A DNA stretch of 64,000 nucleotides from Streptomyces marokkonensis (GTDB lineage Bacteria; Actinomycetota; Actinomycetes; Streptomycetales; Streptomycetaceae): assembly GCF_008312835.1 (NCBI RefSeq), contig NZ_VSKS01000010.1, positions 224,202-288,201 of the forward strand, in the 5' to 3' direction. Numbering within the stretch: the first letter of the stretch is position 1; each line of letters starts with the position of its first letter. Positions 56,681 through 64,000 of the stretch are shown here, in pieces. Made by a program: the position numbers and the translations under genes. The notes beneath the pieces were generated by a model that was given only the letters and a program-made list of their open reading frames with translations, was not told the DNA's origin and searched no databases.

Positions 56681-58585
56681 TCAGCGGAACACGTTGTCGG
56701 AGTCGTCCCAGCCCGAGGCGGCGTCCGCGGCCGGGGACCGCCCGGGACGGGTGCGCGACTGGTACATCGCGTCGATCTCCAGCGCGTAGTGCCGCACTAT
56801 CTCGTCCCGGCGCAGCTTCATCGACGGCGTCAGCAGGCCGTTCGTCACGTCGAACGGCTCGGGCAGTACCCGGAACACCCGGATCGACTCCGAGGGCGAC
56901 ACACTGCTGTTGGCCGCCGCGACCGCCCGCGCGATCTCCTCACGCAGCGCGTTCTCCTCCCGCGCCTCCCGGGCCGGCGCGTCGCCCGGCAGGGACAGCG
57001 CCGCCCGCCAGTCCGCCAGGAACTCCGGGTCCAGCGTGATCAGGGCCCCCACGCACGGCCGGCTGTCGCCCACGACGACGGCCTGGTGGACCAGCGGATG
57101 CATCCGCAGCCGCTGCTCCAGGGCAGCCGGCGCCACGCTCTTGCCGCTGCTCGTGATGATGATGTCCTTCTTGCGGCCGGTGATCGTGAGGTAGCCCTCG
57201 GAGTCCAGCCGCCCCAGATCCCCGGTGGCCAGCCAGTCGCCGCGCAGCGCGGCCCGGGTGGCGGCCTCGTCGCCCACGTAACCCTGGAACACCGAGGGCC
57301 CGCGCACCAGGATCTCCCCGTCGTCGGCCACCCGGATCCCGGTGCCCGGCAGCGCCTGGCCGACGGTGCCGGACTTCTCCCGCCCGAACGGCTGCATCGT
57401 CACCCCGCCGCTGGTCTCGGTGAGGCCGTAGCCGTCGTGGACGTAGATGCCGATGCCCTCGTAGAAGAGGGAGAGGTCGCGGTTGAGCGGTGAGCCGCCG
57501 GAGGTGCCCCGCCGCACCCGGCCGCCGAGCGCCGCGCGCAGCTTGCGGTAGACGGTGCGCTCGTACAGGGCGTGCTGCAGCCGCAGGTCGAAGCCCGGCC
57601 CGGAGCCCTGCCCCAGCCGCTGCCGCTCCACCGCGGCGGCGAAGTCCCGGGCCGTGCCGGCGGCCCGCTCGAACAGCGCGCCGCGCCCGTGCCGCTGTGC
57701 CGCGCGCAGGAAGTTCTTGTAGATCTTCTCCAGCAGGGACGGCACCGCGTACAGATAGGTGGGCCGGAAGGTGCGCAGGGCCGACGACAGCGACTCCCCG
57801 CTGAGATCGGGCTCGTGCCCCATCAGCAGGCCACCGCGGACGCACAGGCTCTGGATCATCAAACCGTAGACGTGCGAGAACGGCAGAAAGGCCAGGACGG
57901 CACCCCGCTCCCCGGGCGGGGCCGCGGTGTGGCCCCATCCCTCCAGCAGGGTGTCGCAGATGAAGGCCAGCCCGCGGTGGCTCAGGGCACAGCCCATGGC
58001 ACGGCCGGAGGTGCCGGAGGTGTAGGCGATCACGGCCGTGGAGTCCGGCAGCACGATCCGGCGCATCGAGTCGACCGTGGCCAGGGGGAGGAACTCGCCG
58101 CGCGCCGCGAGCTGTTCCAGCGCGCCCGAGTCGAGCTGCCACACGTGCCGCAGACGCGGCAGCGCGGCGCACACCGACCCGACGGTCATCACGCTCTGCT
58201 CGTCCTCCACCAGCACGGCGACACAGCCCGAGTCCCGGAGGATCCACTCCACCTGCTCGCGCGAGGAGGCCGGATGGATCGGGACGACCTCGGCGCCGAC
58301 CGTCCACAGGGCGTGGCACAGGAGAGTCCACTCGAAGCGGGTGCGCGCCATGATCGCCACCCGCGCGCCGAGGGAGATCCCGGACGCGATCAGCCCCTTG
58401 GCCAGGCCGACGACCTCGTCGCGGAACTCCACGGCGGTGATCTCCTCCCACACGGAGGAGTCCGGACCTGAGCGGTGGGCGAGCATCGGCAGGGTCGGGC
58501 TCTCGTCCGCCGTCGCGAAGAGGCTGTCGGCGAGACCGCCGGTCGGGGGCGGGACGGACGGGGGAGCGAGAGCGAGGTCGCGCAT
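56681..58585 (-). CDS. AMP-dependent synthetase/ligase (long-chain fatty acyl-CoA ligase type)
   Basis: A 634-residue ANL-superfamily enzyme, which activates a carboxylate as acyl-AMP. Motifs: A3 IAYTSGTSGRAMGCALSHRG, A5 YGLTETSGGVTMQPFG, A7 WLATGDLGRLDSEGYLTITG and RKKDIIITSSGKSV. The C-terminal lysine of A10 is in TPSMKLRRDEI. The P-loop has Ala-Met where family members have Pro-Lys (GTTGRPKG), an odd variant. It resembles FAA1/FadD15-like long-chain ligases; its substrate could be fatty or aromatic acids. ATG at 58585 (AGGAG seven bases upstream), with upstream in-frame residues rejected. Divergent from DUF6480. Confidence 0.87.
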   Translation of the reverse strand: MRDLALAPPSVPPPTGGLADSLFATADESPTLPMLAHRSGPDSSVWEEITAVEFRDEVVGLAKGLIASGISLGARVAIMARTRFEWTLLCHALWTVGAEVVPIHPASSREQVEWILRDSGCVAVLVEDEQSVMTVGSVCAALPRLRHVWQLDSGALEQLAARGEFLPLATVDSMRRIVLPDSTAVIAYTSGTSGRAMGCALSHRGLAFICDTLLEGWGHTAAPPGERGAVLAFLPFSHVYGLMIQSLCVRGGLLMGHEPDLSGESLSSALRTFRPTYLYAVPSLLEKIYKNFLRAAQRHGRGALFERAAGTARDFAAAVERQRLGQGSGPGFDLRLQHALYERTVYRKLRAALGGRVRRGTSGGSPLNRDLSLFYEGIGIYVHDGYGLTETSGGVTMQPFGREKSGTVGQALPGTGIRVADDGEILVRGPSVFQGYVGDEAATRAALRGDWLATGDLGRLDSEGYLTITGRKKDIIITSSGKSVAPAALEQRLRMHPLVHQAVVVGDSRPCVGALITLDPEFLADWRAALSLPGDAPAREAREENALREEIARAVAAANSSVSPSESIRVFRVLPEPFDVTNGLLTPSMKLRRDEIVRHYALEIDAMYQSRTRPGRSPAADAASGWDDSDNVFR

Positions 58586-58738
58586 GCACTGCTCCTGACA
58601 GGTACGGGGTGTGACGCGGCCGGTGAGGACGGTCATCGGCGGTGCCTGAATGTAGTCGAGCCGGACCGCCCCCGCGCCGGGATCGCGACAAGTGTGTCCG
58701 CACTGATGACCTCGGCCGTTTCGGGGGACCCGGACCCC

Positions 58739-58972
58739 ATGACCTACGTCAACCCAGATCCCGAACCGGAACGCAGCACCGGCCTCGAACCGGGCGGCGG
58801 CGTACCCCCGGGCGAGACCCCGCCCGCGGAGAGCAGCATGCCCGAGGCCGGCCCGCAGGAGACGCACAACCCGACCAAGGGCTGGGCCAAGGGACCCCTC
58901 GCCGCGATCCTGGTCCTGGTGGTCCTGATCGCGGCGTTCTTCCTGGTCTACGCCCTGATCCTCATCTTCTGA
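58739..58972 (+). CDS. DUF6480 family small membrane protein
   Basis: A 77-residue tail-anchored-type protein of the streptomycete DUF6480 family. The conserved acidic/proline block STGLEPGGGVPPGETPPAES and THNPTKGWAKGPLAAILVLV lead into one C-terminal membrane segment (ILVLVVLIAAFFLVYALILIF). The ribosome site is not obvious, so expression may rely on the promoter just upstream. Function unknown. It is convergent with the carboxylate-amine ligase gene. Confidence 0.88.
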   Translation: MTYVNPDPEPERSTGLEPGGGVPPGETPPAESSMPEAGPQETHNPTKGWAKGPLAAILVLVVLIAAFFLVYALILIF

Positions 58973-59002
58973 CCCTGCTCCGTCCCACTGACCCGACCCG
59001 TC

Positions 59003-60091
59003 CTACGCCTGGGTGTGCCGCACGCACTCCGTGACGACATCCCGCAGGCTGCCCGTGCGCTGCATCAGGTCCCGCTGCACCTGGGCGCCGTTGCCGTCGC
59101 GCAGCAGCCGGGCGCAGCCCTCGCGGGCGCGCTCCAGGTCGCCGTTGTCCTCCAGGGCCTCGGCGGTGTGGTCGAGGAGCGTGCGCACCACGGCCTCGGC
59201 GGGCATGCGCCGCATGGTCTCCGGGTGGAGCAGTTCGCCCGCCAGACCCGAGCGCGCCGCCTGCCAGGCGGCCAGCCGGAGGAGACTGACGCCGGGGTCC
59301 AGCGGCTCCCCGCCCGCCCGCCACTCGCGCGCCGCGGTCTCCACCAGCCCGCGGGCGAGCGTGGCGATCAGCCCCGCGGTCTCCGCGTGCAGACAGACGT
59401 CGGAGACCCGGATCTCCACCGTCGGATACCGCTGGGACAGCCGCGCGTCGAAGTAGACCATGCCCTCGTCGAGGATCACGCCGGTGGCCACCATGTCGGC
59501 GACCTGCCGGTGGTAGCGCTCGGCCGAGCCGAAGAGCTCCGTCGGGCCGGCGGACGGCCAGCGCTGCCAGACCCGGCTGCGGTAGCTGTTGTACCCCGTC
59601 TCCTTGCCCTGCCAGAACGGCGAGTTCGCGCTGAGCGCCGCCAGCACCGGCAGCCAGGGCCGCAGCCGGTCCACGACCGCGACACCCTCCTCGTCGGACT
59701 CCACGGACACGTGGACGTGGCAGCCCATGACGAGCTGCTCCCGGGTCGCTATCCCGTACTGCTCCTCCATCCACTGGTAGCGGTGGTTGACACCGATGGA
59801 CGGGCTGACCGGCAGCGGCGACGTGGCGAGCGCGGCGACGGTGCAGCCGATCTCCCCGGCGTGACCGGCGGCCTCCTTGCGGCAGCGGACGATCTCCGCG
59901 CGCAGGCTCTCCATGGACGACTGCGGATGCGTGGCGAACTCCAGCATCTGCTCGTGCAGTTCCTTCTCGAAGACGTCCTGCTCCGCGTCGTCCCGCTCGG
60001 CACGGGCGAGCACCGCCGCGGACATCGCCCGCGGTTCGCCTGTCTCCGGATCGACCAGGAGGAGTTCTTCCTCCACTCCCACGGTGCGCAC
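59003..60091 (-). CDS. Carboxylate-amine ligase, YbdK-type glutamate-cysteine ligase-like
   Basis: A 362-residue ATP-dependent ligase of the glutamate-cysteine ligase 2 (YbdK/EgtA-like) family. The start VRTVGVEEELLLVDPETGEP carries the Glu-Glu-Glu metal site, GCHVHVSVESDEEGVAVVDR the metal His, and RYPTVEIRVSDVCLHAETAG the conserved Arg region. It could form gamma-glutamyl amides; in actinomycetes without glutathione the product is unclear. The GTG at 60091 has AAGGGCGG upstream. It is followed (convergent) by DUF6480 and preceded by glgB on the same strand beyond a terminator. Confidence 0.88.
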   Translation of the reverse strand: MRTVGVEEELLLVDPETGEPRAMSAAVLARAERDDAEQDVFEKELHEQMLEFATHPQSSMESLRAEIVRCRKEAAGHAGEIGCTVAALATSPLPVSPSIGVNHRYQWMEEQYGIATREQLVMGCHVHVSVESDEEGVAVVDRLRPWLPVLAALSANSPFWQGKETGYNSYRSRVWQRWPSAGPTELFGSAERYHRQVADMVATGVILDEGMVYFDARLSQRYPTVEIRVSDVCLHAETAGLIATLARGLVETAAREWRAGGEPLDPGVSLLRLAAWQAARSGLAGELLHPETMRRMPAEAVVRTLLDHTAEALEDNGDLERAREGCARLLRDGNGAQVQRDLMQRTGSLRDVVTECVRHTQA

Positions 60092-60152
60092 CTGATGTCC
60101 GCCCTTCTGTGACCTGCCGCGACGACGCCGAGTGGCCCTCGGCCGTACGGTC

Positions 60153-60177
60153 CCGGATGCCCCGCCCGGGCATCCGG
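60153..60177 (-). terminator. Terminator after treS-mak-glgB operon
   Basis: CCGGATGCCC (60153-60162) pairs perfectly with GGGCATCCGG (60168-60177), with a 5-base CGCCC loop. It lies 24 bases beyond the glgB stop, before the ligase gene start, and would end the alpha-glucan operon. Confidence 0.75.
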
Positions 60178-60200
60178 ACACCTGGCGTCGTCGCCGTGCC

Positions 60201-62429
60201 TCACAGAGGGACCGGTGCCAGCCACACCGTCGCGAGCGGCGGAAGGGTGAGCCGGAGGCGGCCGTCCTCGGGCTTGACCGGGCCGGGGTTGGTGACACCC
60301 CCGCCCCCGTAGGGGGTGGCGTCGGTGTTGAGGACCTCCTGCCAGGCGATCACGTCGTCGCCGGTGGCGAGCACGTAGTCGTGCCGGACCACGGGGGAGA
60401 AGTTCGACACCGCGAGCAGCGGCCGGCCCTCCGCGTCGTACCGCAGGAACGCGAAGACGTTGTCGTCCGCCGCGTCGACCGCGACCCACCGGAAGCCGGA
60501 CGGGTCGGTGTCGCGCTGCCACAGCGCCGGGGTCGCGCGGTATCGGGCGTTGAGGTCGCGGACCAGGTCCCGCACCCCGCGGTGGTCGCCCGCGGAGTGG
60601 TACCCGTCGTCGAGCAGCCACCACTCCGGGCCCCGCTTCTCGGACCACTCGGCACCCTGGGCGAACTCCTGTCCCATGAACAGCAGCTGCTTGCCCGGGT
60701 GGGCCCACATGAACCCGAGGTAGGCGCGGACGTTGGCGCGCCGCTGCCACCAGTCGCCGGGCATCTTCGACACCAGCGCCTGCTTGCCGTGCACCACCTC
60801 GTCGTGCGAGATGGGCAGCACGTAGTTCTCGCTGTAGGCGTACACCATCGCGAACGTCATCTCGTGGTGGTGGTACTTGCGGTGCACCGGCTCGTGGGAG
60901 ACGTACTCCAGCGAGTCGTGCATCCACCCCATGTTCCACTTCAGCCCGAACCCGAGCCCGCCGGTGTCGGTCGGCCGGGTCACCCCGCCCCACGCCGTGG
61001 ACTCCTCGGCGATGGTCACCACACCGGGGCAGCGCCGGTAGACGGTCGCGTTCATCTCCTGCAGGAACGCCATCGCCGCCAGGTCCTCCCGGCCGCCGTA
61101 CGCGTTGGGCTCCCACCCGCCGTCCTCGCGCGAGTAGTCCAGGTAGAGCATGGAGGCCACCGCGTCCACCCGCAGCCCGTCGATGTGGAACTCCTGGCAC
61201 CAGTACACGGCGTTCGCGACCAGGAAGTTGCGCACCTCGGTGCGGGCGAGGTCGAAGGTGTACGTCCCCCAGTCGGGGTGCTCCGCGCGCCGGGAGTCCC
61301 CGGGCTCGTACAGCGGGTCCCCGTCGAACCGGGCCAGCGCCCAGTCGTCCTTGGGGAAGTGCGCGGGCACCCAGTCCATGATCACGCCGATGCCGGCCCG
61401 GTGCAGGGCGTCGACCAAATACCTGAAGTCGTCCGGGCTCCCGAGGCGGGCCGTGGGCGCGTAGAAGCCGGTGACCTGGTAGCCCCACGACGGTCCGTAG
61501 GGGTGCTCGGCGACCGGCATCAGTTCCACGTGGGTGAAGCCGAGGTCCTTGACGTACGCGGGCAGCACCTCGGCGAGTTCGCGGTACGTCAGCCCCGGAC
61601 GCCACGACGGCAGGTGCACCTCGTACACCGAGAACGGCGCCTCGTGCACGGGCGTTCCGGCGCGCCGCGCGAACCACTCGGCGTCGCCCCACTCGTAGTG
61701 CGAGGCCGTCACGACGGACGCCGTGTTCGGCGGCGCCTCCGTGCGCCGCGCCATCGGGTCGGCCTTGAGGAACCGGTGGCCGTGGCGTGAGTGGATCTCG
61801 AACTTGTAGCGCGTTCCCTCGCCGACGCCCGGCAGGAACAGCTCCCACACCCCGGACGAGCCGAGTGAGCGCATCGGGAACGCGGTGCCGTCCCAGTGGG
61901 TGAAGTCGGCGGCGACCCGCACCCCTTGCGCGTTGGGCGCCCACACCGTGAAACGGGTGCCGGTGACGCCCTGGTGGGTCATGGGGTGCGCGCCGAGCGC
62001 CGTCCACAGCTCCTCGTGCCGGCCCTCGCCGATCAGGTGCAGGTCGAGCTCGCCGAGCGCGGGCAGGAACCGGTACGGGTCGTGCGTCTCGACCGGCTCG
62101 TCGCCCTCGTAGGCCACCGCCAGGGTGTACGCCGGGATCGCGTCCAGCGGCAGCACGGCGGAGAAGAGGCCGTCACCCTCCGACACGAGCGGGGTGCGCT
62201 CGCCTCCGACGACCACGCTCACCTCACGCGCGAAGGGGCGCAGCGCCCGGAAGGCGATCCCGCCGGGCACCGGATGGGCGCCGAGCAGCGCGTGCGGATC
62301 GTGGTGGGCGCCCGCCAGCAGGCGCCCCCGGTCGGACGGGTCGAGGGCGGGTGCGGCCCCCGGGGCCGCGGGGGCGGCGGACGGGGCGGACCCGGCCGTT
62401 TCGGGAAGCGGGGTGTCGTGCAGGGCCAC
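60201..62429 (-). CDS. glgB: 1,4-alpha-glucan branching enzyme GlgB
   Basis: A 742-residue GH13 branching enzyme making alpha-1,6 branches in glycogen-like glucan. Two N-terminal beta-sandwich (CBM48-like) regions (residues ~35-125 and ~150-250) precede the barrel. Catalytic residues: nucleophile Asp in [17 protein letters not shown], acid Glu in [14 protein letters not shown], and the transition-state Asp in [14 protein letters not shown] Pro/Ala-rich start (residues 1-30) is typical of Streptomyces GlgB. It lies 4 bases after mak, and is the last gene of a treS-mak-glgB operon. In S. coelicolor one of two such clusters (glgII) is used in spore chains. Confidence 0.95.
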   Translation of the reverse strand: MALHDTPLPETAGSAPSAAPAAPGAAPALDPSDRGRLLAGAHHDPHALLGAHPVPGGIAFRALRPFAREVSVVVGGERTPLVSEGDGLFSAVLPLDAIPAYTLAVAYEGDEPVETHDPYRFLPALGELDLHLIGEGRHEELWTALGAHPMTHQGVTGTRFTVWAPNAQGVRVAADFTHWDGTAFPMRSLGSSGVWELFLPGVGEGTRYKFEIHSRHGHRFLKADPMARRTEAPPNTASVVTASHYEWGDAEWFARRAGTPVHEAPFSVYEVHLPSWRPGLTYRELAEVLPAYVKDLGFTHVELMPVAEHPYGPSWGYQVTGFYAPTARLGSPDDFRYLVDALHRAGIGVIMDWVPAHFPKDDWALARFDGDPLYEPGDSRRAEHPDWGTYTFDLARTEVRNFLVANAVYWCQEFHIDGLRVDAVASMLYLDYSREDGGWEPNAYGGREDLAAMAFLQEMNATVYRRCPGVVTIAEESTAWGGVTRPTDTGGLGFGLKWNMGWMHDSLEYVSHEPVHRKYHHHEMTFAMVYAYSENYVLPISHDEVVHGKQALVSKMPGDWWQRRANVRAYLGFMWAHPGKQLLFMGQEFAQGAEWSEKRGPEWWLLDDGYHSAGDHRGVRDLVRDLNARYRATPALWQRDTDPSGFRWVAVDAADDNVFAFLRYDAEGRPLLAVSNFSPVVRHDYVLATGDDVIAWQEVLNTDATPYGGGGVTNPGPVKPEDGRLRLTLPPLATVWLAPVPL

Positions 62430-62433
62430 GGCT

Positions 62434-63792
62434 TCAGTCTCCTCTCACGGCGAGGCGCTCGATCGCCGCCATGGGTACGGGCAGCCAGTCGGGTCGGTGC
62501 CGGGCCTCGTACAGCACCTCGTACACGGCCCGGTCCGTCTCGTAGGCGCGGAGCAGGCCGTGCTTCTTGCGCGGGTCCCAGCCGGCGCGGGCGGCGTAGC
62601 CCGCGCAGTAGGCCTCACGGCAGCGACGCGCCCACTCCGGGCGCCAGGGGCGGCGCTGCCGGGCGGCGTAGTCGAAGGAGCGCAGCATCCCGGCGATGTC
62701 CCGCACGGGGGAGTGGGCGCTGCGCCGTTCGGAGAGCGGCCGGGACGGCTCGCCCTCGAAGTCGATGACGAACCACTCGCGCCCCGCCCGCAGCACCTGC
62801 CCCAGGTGCAGGTCGCCGTGGACGCGCTGGGCGGGCGGTCCGGCGTCGCAGGTGGCCAGCGCGGCGAAGGCGGTCCGCAGCCCCGGCACGAAGGGCTGGA
62901 GCGCGGGCACGGCGTGCGCCGCCGCGGTCAGCCGCTCGGTCATCGCCGCCGCCGTCCGCCCGTTCTCCCCGGGCGCGCCGATGGGGAACGCGGAGGCCAA
63001 CGCCAGATGGACGTCCGCCGTGGCCCGGCCGAGCGCGTGCGCCTGCGCGGTGAAGTCGTCACCGGAGGCGAGCGCGTCGAGGGCCAGCGTCCAGCCGTCC
63101 GAGGCGTTGCGCAGATACGGCTGGAGCACACCGAGCGTCGCCTTGAACGGGTGCGTGGTGCGCAGCCAGGCCACCGGTGCGGGGACCCGGTGGCAGCCCT
63201 GGCGGGCCAGCGCCCCCGGCACCTCCAGATCCGGGTTGACTCCGGGCTGGATGCGCCGGAACAGCTTCAGGATGTACTCGTCGCCGTACACCAGCGAGGA
63301 GTTGGACTGCTCGGCGGTCATCAGGCGCGGCACCAGTCCGGCGGGCACCTGTTGGGACGCGTCGCACTCGAAACGCAGCGGCCCCGCCGTGCCGGGGCGG
63401 CGAAGCCGCTCCAGGAGCAGTTGGGCGGCGCGCGGGTCGTGGAGGGCGTCGTAGACCGTCAGCCCGGCCAGCCGCCCGTCCGGCACCCTGCCGATGAGCG
63501 CCTTGCCGAGCCGGGGCGAGGGGTGCTCCCGCACACCGAGCAGGAGCTGGTAGCAGTCACCGGCCGGGGTGGTGCCCCCGGGGGCGGGCACACCGCCGTG
63601 AGCGGCGTGCACCAGCACGTGCAGACAGCCCGGGAACAGCTCCGTCATCGACAGCACACCGAGGTCGGTGACGGGCCGGTCCTTTCCGGCGAACCAGCGC
63701 TGCAGCGGCAGCCACTCGCGCAGCAGCCCGGTGAGCGGCTCCATGGGCTCGGCGGGCGCGCTCCGCGGGCGCAGGAATGCGGTCTTCGTCAT
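62434..63792 (-). CDS. mak: Maltokinase Mak (Pep2)
   Basis: A 452-residue ATP-dependent maltokinase that makes alpha-maltose-1-phosphate, the donor for GlgE. Visible are the N-terminal [17 protein letters not shown] motif (present in all Mak), ATP-site residues around [20 protein letters not shown], the catalytic loop [20 protein letters not shown] and metal Asp in [19 protein letters not shown] at 63792 with GAGGAGG eight bases upstream; an ATG 8 codons upstream is disfavoured. It is between treS (28-base gap) and glgB (4-base gap) in one operon. Confidence 0.95.
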   Translation of the reverse strand: MTKTAFLRPRSAPAEPMEPLTGLLREWLPLQRWFAGKDRPVTDLGVLSMTELFPGCLHVLVHAAHGGVPAPGGTTPAGDCYQLLLGVREHPSPRLGKALIGRVPDGRLAGLTVYDALHDPRAAQLLLERLRRPGTAGPLRFECDASQQVPAGLVPRLMTAEQSNSSLVYGDEYILKLFRRIQPGVNPDLEVPGALARQGCHRVPAPVAWLRTTHPFKATLGVLQPYLRNASDGWTLALDALASGDDFTAQAHALGRATADVHLALASAFPIGAPGENGRTAAAMTERLTAAAHAVPALQPFVPGLRTAFAALATCDAGPPAQRVHGDLHLGQVLRAGREWFVIDFEGEPSRPLSERRSAHSPVRDIAGMLRSFDYAARQRRPWRPEWARRCREAYCAGYAARAGWDPRKKHGLLRAYETDRAVYEVLYEARHRPDWLPVPMAAIERLAVRGD

Positions 63793-63820
63793 GGTGACGC
63801 CTCCTCTCGCCGGCACACCC

Positions 63821-64000
63821 TCACAGTCGTCGGCCGATGCGGGATGCGACTCGGGTGAGCCGGAACCAGTAGAAGCCGTGGCCCGCGAGGGTCAGCAGGT
63901 ACGGCAGCTCGCCGACGGCCGGGAAGCGCACCCCGCCGAACAGCTCGACCGGGTGCCGCCCCTCGAAGGCGCTGAGATCCAGTTCCGTGGGCTGTGCGAA
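63821..64000 (-). CDS. treS: Trehalose synthase TreS, C-terminal end (5' outside window)
   Basis: The last 59 codons plus stop of a GH13 trehalose synthase (maltose alpha-D-glucosyltransferase), which interconverts trehalose and maltose. The C-terminal sandwich is visible: LDLSAFEGRHPVELFGGVRF then PAVGELPYLLTLAGHGFYWF. It supplies maltose to the maltokinase gene next to it, and is the first visible gene of the operon; glgE is expected further upstream, outside the window. Only the tail can be judged. Confidence 0.88.
   Translation of the reverse strand, partial: FAQPTELDLSAFEGRHPVELFGGVRFPAVGELPYLLTLAGHGFYWFRLTRVASRIGRRL

Noticed and set aside
59749-62007. Long minus-strand frame spanning glgB and the ligase
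   Set aside because: Arg-rich shadow frame overlapping two well supported genes in another frame.

Overview
This window is high-GC actinobacterial DNA, almost certainly a Streptomyces chromosome. It shows strong G/C third-position bias, GTG/TTG starts, GGAGG-type ribosome sites, and lineage-restricted families: WhiB, SsgA-like, streptophobe, DUF5133, DUF6328, DUF6480, F420-type oxidoreductase and PopR. From memory, the gene order resembles the S. coelicolor right-arm region around SCO7278-SCO7334 (sigL, popR/clpP3/clpP4, sigM, ndh, rsbRST-like genes, a large multi-HAMP kinase and the second glycogen cluster). I could not check this by search. No tRNA, rRNA, CRISPR array, insertion sequence or phage module was seen.

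Layout. 1-5.5 kb: end of an adenosine deaminase gene, a DinB-like protein, a LysR/aldo-keto reductase pair, a SnoaL-like protein and a streptophobe membrane protein. 5.5-10.2 kb: two PRC-barrel proteins, an ATP-binding anti-sigma-type protein, a SigB/F-family sigma factor (sigL-like), and popR facing clpP4-clpP3, with the PopR operator palindrome upstream of clpP3. 10.2-26 kb: mixed metabolism and stress genes, including VOC proteins, an SGNH lipoprotein, RNase HI, an aldo-keto reductase, an SsgA-like protein, a serine hydrolase, a degenerate Ser/Thr kinase, a PLP ammonia-lyase, AIM24, a TerD-CAP-CAP fusion, a universal stress protein and DUF4032. 26-37.6 kb: MBL hydrolase, AlkB, TetR/FAD dehydrogenase, WhiB, saccharopine-dehydrogenase-like, the LysG/LysE exporter pair and three decayed genes. 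37.7-58.6 kb: a dense signalling region with a second sigma factor (sigM-like) and its ATP-binding neighbour, FUSC and type II NADH dehydrogenase genes, an overlapping rsbR-rsbS-rsbT-rsbX/PP2C stressosome operon, an anti-anti-sigma gene, an 803-residue PP2C phosphatase, a 1332-residue poly-HAMP hybrid kinase, another PRC-barrel protein and another ATP-binding protein. 58.7-64 kb: DUF6480, a carboxylate-amine ligase and the treS-mak-glgB part of the GlgE alpha-glucan pathway.

How it works together. The window carries two SigB/F-type sigma factors, three stand-alone ATP-binding anti-sigma-type proteins besides RsbT and the RsbT-RsbX fusion, three STAS proteins and three PP2C-type phosphatases. 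Six promoter-like sites match the SigB-type pattern GNNT-N14/15-GGGTAC. They lie ahead of the ATP-binding gene at 6719, sigL, the ssgA-like gene, the STAS gene, and both sides of the kinase/PRC-barrel divergence, where two sites share a palindromic GGGTACCC core. This suggests one stress/development regulon feeding back on its own signalling genes.

Other notable points are a ClpP4 with glycine in place of the catalytic histidine, a PopR ending in LAA (a known ClpP degron type), a perfect 28-bp LysG/LysE operator, tandem TetR palindromes, a near-LexA box by alkB, and a three-frameshift decarboxylase pseudogene.
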